DNA from: a virus
DNA: 64,000 bases
IMG/VR virus record: IMGVR_UViG_3300046796_000243
Location: 1 to 64,000 of that record
Reading direction: 5' to 3' (one strand)
The translations under genes and the position numbers were made by a program. This document shows positions 59,182 through 64,000 of this stretch, piece after piece (the stretch's first letter is position 1; each line of letters starts with the position of its first letter). The notes under the pieces were generated by a model, which had not been told where the DNA came from, did no database searches, and was given only the letters and a program-made list of their open reading frames with translations.

Positions 59182-59476
59182 GGGCTTTCTCCACTGTATC
59201 AATCACGAAGGTCAGGCCGCCGGCGTTCCGGATCTGCTGTGCCGTTATTCGCTGGCGCAGGGTTGGCTGGCCGCCTGGTCGCTTGGTTTCTATTGCGAAG
59301 TACAGTCCATTGAGACAGCCGTGACAGTCTAGACATGGATTTCCCATGCCCATCTGGACTGGCCAATGGTGGTAGGCGCCTATTGCGTTAAGGCGCTTCT
59401 TGACGGCTTCTTTAACGTGCTTTTCACTTACTCCAGCGATGCCGCCCATTCCTGACGGCGTCGTGCCCATTGTCAC
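59126..59476 (-). CDS. VRR-NUC domain nuclease (116 aa)
   Basis: SEKHVKEAVKKRLNAIGAYH, then GLYFAIETKRPGGQPTLRQR and NAGGLTFVID match the VRR-NUC fold, with E63 and K65 (ETK) as catalytic residues. It is a small PD-(D/E)XK-type nuclease, often partnered with SNF2 helicases in phages. The start is uncertain (59476, 59470 or 59449), because the HNH gene overlaps the N-terminus; CxxC residues 48-54 may bind metal. Confidence 0.85.
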   Translation of the reverse strand: MTMGTTPSGMGGIAGVSEKHVKEAVKKRLNAIGAYHHWPVQMGMGNPCLDCHGCLNGLYFAIETKRPGGQPTLRQRITAQQIRNAGGLTFVIDTVEKARALFDDRFPLDGPTTGPL

Positions 59477-59780
59477 TTTTTGTACCCCACCGCAGGTTTT
59501 CTAAGTGGTTGTTGGTTATGTCGTCATCCCAATGCAAGCCACAAGCATCATCAGAAGGCGGTGGTCCTACAAAGGCTTCAAGAATGATTCGGTGAAGAAG
59601 TTCGGCTTTCTTGGGTAGTCGTCCTGTCCCCTTGTGACCTTTCGTGTCACCAACTGTGAAATTGACCAGGCTACGACCAGTATTGCCAGTACGGGTCTGC
59701 ATGATGCTGGCAACACGTCCTTTGTTGCTCACAAGGTAGAGTGGATATCCTGGAGCGGGCTTCCAAATCTCTTCTGTCAT
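59424..59780 (-). CDS. NUMOD4/HNH homing endonuclease (118 aa)
   Basis: The start EEIWKPAPGYPLYLVSNKGR is a NUMOD4 motif. The HNH core is LHRIILEAFVGPPPS, then HWDDDITNNHLENLRWG with the final His-Asn pair. The ATG at 59780 overlaps the previous TGA; the end overlaps the nuclease gene by 53 bases, which suggests insertion into the junction. It is the third such gene in the window. Confidence 0.9.
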   Translation of the reverse strand: MTEEIWKPAPGYPLYLVSNKGRVASIMQTRTGNTGRSLVNFTVGDTKGHKGTGRLPKKAELLHRIILEAFVGPPPSDDACGLHWDDDITNNHLENLRWGTKSDNGHDAVRNGRHRWSK

Positions 59781-60490
59781 TTGCCATAATACTCGCAGGA
59801 GCGGACAGGACACCAATTCCGACAGAACCGGTTGGGTTGCGGCGGAAAATTGTTACTGGCCGTAGCACTTTCCAGTCGCGCCACCCGCGGCAGGATGTTG
59901 GTCCACTGCGCCGCGCACTCGTTACGGTACAGCACCTGGGTGGTCTGACAATCCTCCTGCAGCCAGATGAAGTCCGAACGCACGCACTCCAGCTTGGGGA
60001 ATTGCAGGAAGGCCATCAGCGACGTCAGCATCAGCTGGACCGGATCGCCGTTGAGCGACTTGCCGGTCTTCCAATCCACCACCAGGGCGACGTTGTCATC
60101 CAGCTTGACCGCGTCCGCGACCGTGCGCAGCCAGACATCCTTGGCGAACCAGGCACACGGCTTCATCTCGCGCGTCACCGCCCACTGGCACTCGTCCTCC
60201 ACCAGCAGCTCGCCGGGAGTACGCGCAACCTTGTCGATCCATTGCTGGAATTGCTTGTACTTGGTCGGCAGCGGCTGGTTGTGACGCAGGGCGACGGCCA
60301 TGTGGCTGTGAACGTCGTCGCCGAATTTAAGAATCGCCGACGGCTCTTCCGGCCATTTTGGTTTGCCGTGCTCGTCCTTGAGAACCTGCGTTTCGTGGTA
60401 CCGGCGCGGGCAATCCTCGAATGCTTTCAGACGGCTGAACGACCAAGAGAAGCTCTTGGGCACCGATTCCAACATCTTTTCATCTTTCAA
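59777..60490 (-). CDS. Cas4-like / PD-(D/E)XK exonuclease with Fe-S cluster cysteines (237 aa)
   Basis: SWSFSRLKAFEDCPRRYHET gives the first cluster cysteine (C27), and RFCRNWCPVRSCEYY gives C223, C227 and C232, the Cas4/AddB four-cysteine arrangement. Nuclease residues are probably D126 (VADAVKL) and D139, K141 (VVDWKTG). Acts as a 5'-3' or ssDNA-specific exonuclease in recombination or replication. TTG at 60490 overlaps the previous TGA; ATG at 60475 is an alternative. Confidence 0.85.
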   Translation of the reverse strand: MKDEKMLESVPKSFSWSFSRLKAFEDCPRRYHETQVLKDEHGKPKWPEEPSAILKFGDDVHSHMAVALRHNQPLPTKYKQFQQWIDKVARTPGELLVEDECQWAVTREMKPCAWFAKDVWLRTVADAVKLDDNVALVVDWKTGKSLNGDPVQLMLTSLMAFLQFPKLECVRSDFIWLQEDCQTTQVLYRNECAAQWTNILPRVARLESATASNNFPPQPNRFCRNWCPVRSCEYYGK

Positions 60491-60912
60491 TCTTTTGTAA
60501 GAACCAAAGTATCCGCCTGCTCCGGGTTGAAGTCAAACTTGGCCTTGGGGTCGAGCAACAGGGTGGTGTCCAGCTCATAGACATGAACTCCGATCGCCAG
60601 CGCCACGGCACGTTCGGCCATGGCTCCCGGCGACCGCTCCCAGCCGGGCAGCAGGCACACCACCTGGGCATGGTCCATGATCCAGTTGATCTCGTCCTTG
60701 AGGCCGTGCTTGCGCGCCAGCTTGCGGATCTCCTTGGAGAATCCCTTGATCTTCTCAACGGAGCCGTGGTGCCGCCGAAGGTGTTCGGCCGGGCTGAACA
60801 CCTCGCAGCCAAGACTGCGCAGCATTTGGGTGACATGATCGAACAGCGGCAGATTCCAATTGCCGCCGGCACTTTCCATCGGACCGGCAACATAAACACG
60901 TAGACCTTGCAT
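60487..60912 (-). CDS. DUF4406 / nucleoside 2-deoxyribosyltransferase-like protein (141 aa)
   Basis: VYVAGPMESAGGNWNLPLF, then VFSPAEHLRRHHG, VVCLLPGWERSPGAMAERA and ALAIGVHVYEL match the DUF4406 family, related to nucleoside deoxyribosyltransferases. It may alter nucleotide pools or bind nucleotides, but catalysis is unproven. It shares one base with the polymerase stop (TAATG). Confidence 0.82.
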   Translation of the reverse strand: MQGLRVYVAGPMESAGGNWNLPLFDHVTQMLRSLGCEVFSPAEHLRRHHGSVEKIKGFSKEIRKLARKHGLKDEINWIMDHAQVVCLLPGWERSPGAMAERAVALAIGVHVYELDTTLLLDPKAKFDFNPEQADTLVLTKD

Positions 60913-62762
60913 TACTTACACTCCCCATAATTAGCGCCTTGCCCCAGCTCCACAGCCAGCGGCAGCCCCGGCAGCCAGTCCGGCTCCCGAATCATCTCAA
61001 GCTCGATCAACGCTCTTGCCTCTGCTACATCGTCATCCGGTACGATGAATACCAGCTCATCGTGTGCCTGCATCACGAACCGTAGCTTCTGGTCGGCCAG
61101 CCGCACCGCGGCCGACATCACCACGATACGCGCTAAGGCCTGAACGATGTTCTCCAGCAGCTTGGCACCGTACAGCTTGGTGGTGTCTTCATAACGCAGG
61201 TACATGTTGTTCGGCAGCCTGATGCGGCCAGACGAGAACGTCACCGGCCCCCAGCTGGATTTCTGGGTCTTCAGCTTGTTGTTGATGTAGCCGCTCAGAT
61301 AGTGATCCAGCCGCCGCCAGGACTTCGGGATGTTGGAGAACAGCTGCCGGTAGGTGTCGACGATCTCCTGCGCGATCTCGTCGTCGAAGATGCCATCGAG
61401 CGGGATGCCGTACTGCCGCGCCTGGGTGCGGACCATGACGATGAACCGCTCGACGCCGCAGCCATAGCCCAGGCCAAGGATGGCCGTCTTTCCCAGAAAT
61501 CGCTCATTAGGGTGAGACTTCTTGGTAATCAGGCGCTGAAACACCTTGGAGGCGAACCAGGCATAGACGTCCTCGTTGCGGCGAAACCGCTCGACCAGAT
61601 CACCCTGGTCGCACAGTGCGGCGACGATGCGGGCCTCGATCTGGGCGAGATCGGCCGTGATCATGGTGTGGCCAGGCGGGGCCATCAGCGCCTGGCGCAG
61701 CTTGCTGCGGGTCTTGTCGCGCGGCAGGTTCTGCATGTTCATCGACCACTCGCCACTTAGACGATGCGTGTGGGCACCGCCGTAGCGCAGCGGTACGGGC
61801 AACTGGGGCGTGCCGGCGGGCCAGGGCAGCTTGGCGATGTTGATGAACCGCTCTGTCCTTGTTTCTTCAAGCGTACTCTTCTGCGACAGCCGCGCCGCCG
61901 CCAGGGTCTGGACCTGATAGTTGATGTCGTCGGCCGACGTGCCGTCTTCGCTGTAGGAGTCGTACTCCAGCAGCTCGGCCATGAACGGGTCCGTTTTTGA
62001 AAATTGTGGAATGGTCTTGCCGGTCGGCGACAGCTTGGTCTTGACCTCGACCCCCAGAGCTTCGAGTGCCTTCTGGAACATGTTGGTCGACATCAACGCC
62101 GCCTTGTCGTACCCACACTCGCGCAGCATCCACTCCTTACGCTTGCGCAGGTCAGCCAGATGCGCCTCCAGCAGCGGCACGTTGGCCTGCACCACCGGAT
62201 CGACCGCGGCCCGCAGCACCAGGTCCATGACCTTCCTTTCTTCTAACGGGAATTCCTTCTGCAGCGCCATGTAGATGCGAAAGCACAGCATGACGTCACC
62301 CATCGCGTAGGTACACATGCCCGGCCACAGCCCGGCGCGCTTGATGTCGGCCGCGGTCATACCCTTGACCCTGGCCAGCATGCCGCCCTTGGTGTCGGCA
62401 CCGAACAGCTCCTTGGCTACGCTTCCCAACGAGTTGCGCTTGAACGAACGCAGCGCCCGCACCATGCCCAGCGTATCGACAATACGCGCCGGCACCCAGC
62501 CGTAGCGCCAGGACAGGATCGATGCGTCGAACAGCGCGTTGTGCGAGCAGCACGCGGTTTCCTCCGACGGATACTTGGCCAGGAATGCCGGCAGCTTGTC
62601 GGCGTTGATGATCTTGGGTGCGGCCCAGTGCGGGTCATAGGCCGCCATCATGATCGTCTCGTACTGGTCGCCCAGGATGTACTCGGGTGGCGACAGGCGC
62701 GAGAGCGAATACTCGGCCGAATAGAACGTCTCGAAGTCAACGAACAGGAAGTTCTTGATCAT
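60912..62762 (-). CDS. DNA polymerase, family A with 3'-5' exonuclease (616 aa)
   Basis: Exonuclease motifs: VDFETF (8-13), HNALFDAS (75-81) and YAMGD (152-156). Polymerase: motif A ADLAQIEARIV (370-380), motif B ERFLGKTAILGLGYG (420-434) and motif C MQAHDELVF (564-572). All catalytic acids are present, so replication with proofreading is expected. The length matches phage family A enzymes lacking the 5' nuclease. The ATG overlaps the upstream TGA. Confidence 0.93.
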   Translation of the reverse strand: MIKNFLFVDFETFYSAEYSLSRLSPPEYILGDQYETIMMAAYDPHWAAPKIINADKLPAFLAKYPSEETACCSHNALFDASILSWRYGWVPARIVDTLGMVRALRSFKRNSLGSVAKELFGADTKGGMLARVKGMTAADIKRAGLWPGMCTYAMGDVMLCFRIYMALQKEFPLEERKVMDLVLRAAVDPVVQANVPLLEAHLADLRKRKEWMLRECGYDKAALMSTNMFQKALEALGVEVKTKLSPTGKTIPQFSKTDPFMAELLEYDSYSEDGTSADDINYQVQTLAAARLSQKSTLEETRTERFINIAKLPWPAGTPQLPVPLRYGGAHTHRLSGEWSMNMQNLPRDKTRSKLRQALMAPPGHTMITADLAQIEARIVAALCDQGDLVERFRRNEDVYAWFASKVFQRLITKKSHPNERFLGKTAILGLGYGCGVERFIVMVRTQARQYGIPLDGIFDDEIAQEIVDTYRQLFSNIPKSWRRLDHYLSGYINNKLKTQKSSWGPVTFSSGRIRLPNNMYLRYEDTTKLYGAKLLENIVQALARIVVMSAAVRLADQKLRFVMQAHDELVFIVPDDDVAEARALIELEMIREPDWLPGLPLAVELGQGANYGECK

Positions 62763-63424
62763 TTCTTCGCCACCACCGCCTTGAGTAGTTCGATCATCTG
62801 GATGCTCTTGACCAGCAGCTCATGCGAGCGATCGTAAGCGGCCTGCATCTCGGCCAGTATCATCTGGGCTTCGCCCTTGAACTTGTAGGTGTTCTCGTTC
62901 AGCTCAGGGCCGAACGTCTCGTCCCGGATCGTGGACACCCAGACTCGCGGCACGCCCATGTCTTCGGCCACCTTGTCGTCGGTCCAGTCGCCGGCATAGC
63001 CGACGGTTTCGTTGAGATAGATCTCCTGCATCTTGGCGATGATGATCCGCCTTTCGTCACGGGTCATGGCACGCTCGCCTCGCGGCAGCTCGACGGTCTG
63101 GGATGCGAGGGCGGTGGACGTCATCGGTACGACTTTGTTGCTCATGGCTTCTTCTCCCTTGTGCTTGGCGGCACTCTTGATGGCGATGAAACACTTTGGA
63201 CATCGGTGCTGGCTGGCGGTCTTGCCGATCTTCCAGCCACGCTGCTCGAACTTGGCGATGGCCATCCGCTCAGACTGTTCGCTATCCTCGCCGTAACTTC
63301 TGGACGTGTTGATCGGGACCGCCAGCTCGGCCGGACAGTAGCCGCACCTGACGCGAACGCCTCGGTGTGGCTTGTGATCGTCGCCTACCTGTACCTGACA
63401 CGCTTCGAACGCTGCATAGGGCAT
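62759..63424 (-). CDS. Zinc-ribbon and helix-turn-helix regulator-like protein (221 aa)
   Basis: N-terminal VRCGYCPAELAVP (25-37) and HRCPKCFIA (72-80) supply four cysteines of a zinc ribbon. Residues about 118-170 contain an HTH-like block (WTDDKVAEDMGVPRVWVST), and the C-terminus is a helical coiled coil (YDRSHELLVKSIQMIELL). It probably binds DNA next to the polymerase gene. GGAG lies seven bases before the ATG. Confidence 0.75.
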   Translation of the reverse strand: MPYAAFEACQVQVGDDHKPHRGVRVRCGYCPAELAVPINTSRSYGEDSEQSERMAIAKFEQRGWKIGKTASQHRCPKCFIAIKSAAKHKGEEAMSNKVVPMTSTALASQTVELPRGERAMTRDERRIIIAKMQEIYLNETVGYAGDWTDDKVAEDMGVPRVWVSTIRDETFGPELNENTYKFKGEAQMILAEMQAAYDRSHELLVKSIQMIELLKAVVAKK

Positions 63425-63427
63425 GGG

Positions 63428-63649
63428 TCATCTCCGGGGTCGCCACACATTGAATCCGTCCTTCTTCAACAATCCGGCTTCGCGCATGGCATTTAAATGG
63501 TACCAACTTTGATCCCAACGGCCGACGATGCGCGCCCTGGCGTTGGTGATCGAGCCTTTCTTGCGTGCTTCATTCAACACGCGCTCCCTGGCGCGTGCGG
63601 TCTTCTCGCGATCGATCTTCTTGAAGCTGATCTTCTTGCGCTTCTTCAC
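63428..63649 (-). CDS. Small winged-helix-like protein (73 aa)
   Basis: Very basic N-terminus (MKKRKKISFKKIDREKTARA), then SITNARARIVGRWDQSWYHL and LLKKDGFNVWRPRR, which read like a small winged-helix fold. The GTG start overlaps the previous TGA and has TAAGGAG upstream. Likely DNA-binding regulator. Confidence 0.65.
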   Translation of the reverse strand: MKKRKKISFKKIDREKTARARERVLNEARKKGSITNARARIVGRWDQSWYHLNAMREAGLLKKDGFNVWRPRR

Positions 63650-63930
63650 CGTTTACTCCTTACTATGCGGTAGCTGCCTGGCCGATTGCCGTCGCGTTCA
63701 CACCGAATCCGCGTGTGGGTTGCTTCCAGCATGGCGTTGATCTGGTTGACATGCTGGCGAATGTTGTCGGGTTTGTTGCTGACGTGATAAGCGATCCCTT
63801 CCGCGGTGACACCCTGGTGTGCGTGGATGAAGTCGAATATCTGCGCCTTGAGGGCGGGCAGGTAAACGCCCTCGCGCGATTGCGGCGGCAATGGCTGACC
63901 ACATCGGGGGCACATGCACTTTTCACTCAA
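63646..63930 (-). CDS. Zinc-ribbon and winged-helix protein (94 aa)
   Basis: MSEKCMCPRCGQPLPP provides CMCPRC for metal binding. ALKAQIFDFIHAHQGVTAEG, then HVSNKPDNIRQHVNQINAML form a winged-helix DNA-binding unit. The TTG start overlaps the previous TGA; ATG at 63915 is an alternative. It belongs to the leftward operon entering the window from the right. Confidence 0.7.
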   Translation of the reverse strand: MSEKCMCPRCGQPLPPQSREGVYLPALKAQIFDFIHAHQGVTAEGIAYHVSNKPDNIRQHVNQINAMLEATHTRIRCERDGNRPGSYRIVRSKR

Positions 63931-64000
63931 CTATCCAGCTTCCCATGCGACTGCAGCTCTTCGGCCAGGTCGTCCTGCACGCGCCGTGTCTCGTCGATGA
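63927..64000 (-). CDS. Partial gene at the right edge (last 23 residues)
   Basis: Open from the window end to a TGA at 63927. The visible C-terminus is IDETRRVQDDLAEELQSHGK then LDS, a charged helix. It does not join in frame with the partial gene at base 1, so the genome continues beyond the window. Confidence 0.55.
   Translation of the reverse strand, partial: IDETRRVQDDLAEELQSHGKLDS

Noticed and set aside
1-64000. Circular closure of the window
   Set aside because: The partial genes at the two edges do not join in frame, so the window appears to be a segment of a longer genome.
1-64000. tRNA genes, integrase, transposons
   Set aside because: No cloverleaf-like segment, recombinase motif or insertion-sequence ends were seen on reading; a tRNA scan would settle the first.

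Overview
The window is a contiguous piece of a GC-rich tailed bacteriophage genome. It holds a complete virion-assembly module (small and large terminase, portal, scaffold, major capsid protein, connectors), a long run of fibre genes, and very large proline/alanine/glycine-rich ejection-type proteins. No tape measure, tail tube or sheath gene is visible, so a short-tailed (podovirus-like) particle is the best reading. A family A DNA polymerase, a primase-helicase and three free-standing HNH endonucleases fit that picture. The high-GC codon use and repertoire suggest a proteobacterial host, perhaps an alphaproteobacterium, but nothing here proves the host. No integrase, tRNA, CRISPR array or phage RNA polymerase was seen. 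Both window edges cut leftward genes, and the two cut genes do not join in frame, so the genome is longer than the window.

Layout. (1) 1-5114, minus strand: about eighteen tightly overlapping small early genes, mostly of unknown function, with one HNH endonuclease. (2) 5115-6162: a gene-free control region with operator-like palindromes, a sigma70-like promoter, GC-rich palindromes and CGCG-rich low-complexity DNA. (3) 6163-7471, plus strand: an HNH endonuclease, a terminator, an orphan PhoB-type DNA-binding protein and a small gene. (4) 7397-11901, minus strand: small terminase, a short sugar epimerase, a sugar O-methyltransferase, large terminase, then six small genes of which five carry cysteine pairs. 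(5) 11942-18983, plus: portal, a GT2/TPR/beta-propeller fusion, an HtrL-like glycosyltransferase, and lysis genes. (6) 19039-22090, plus: small virion genes, scaffold, major capsid protein. (7) 22143-40010, plus: connectors, then three collagen-like fibres, beta-rich fibres, a tail nozzle-like protein and three tandem paralogues. (8) 40073-52860, plus: three giant ejection-type proteins and two small basic proteins. (9) 52844-64000, minus: replication and recombination genes.

How it may work together. A 19-base motif (consensus CTTAACTATTCCTTAAGAA) lies just before each of the four plus-strand late units (portal, small virion/capsid, connector/tail, ejection) and once on the minus strand before the early genes. 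It is a strong candidate for a phage-specific promoter. Four sugar-related genes (epimerase, MycE/TylE-like O-methyltransferase, GT2 fusion, HtrL-like transferase) flank terminase and portal. The fibres carry Gly-X-Thr collagen repeats, the type of sequence glycosylated with O-methylated sugars in Bacillus BclA. The most interesting hypothesis is that the phage glycosylates its own collagen-like fibres. A second is a holin-like gene nested out of frame inside the 868-residue ejection protein.
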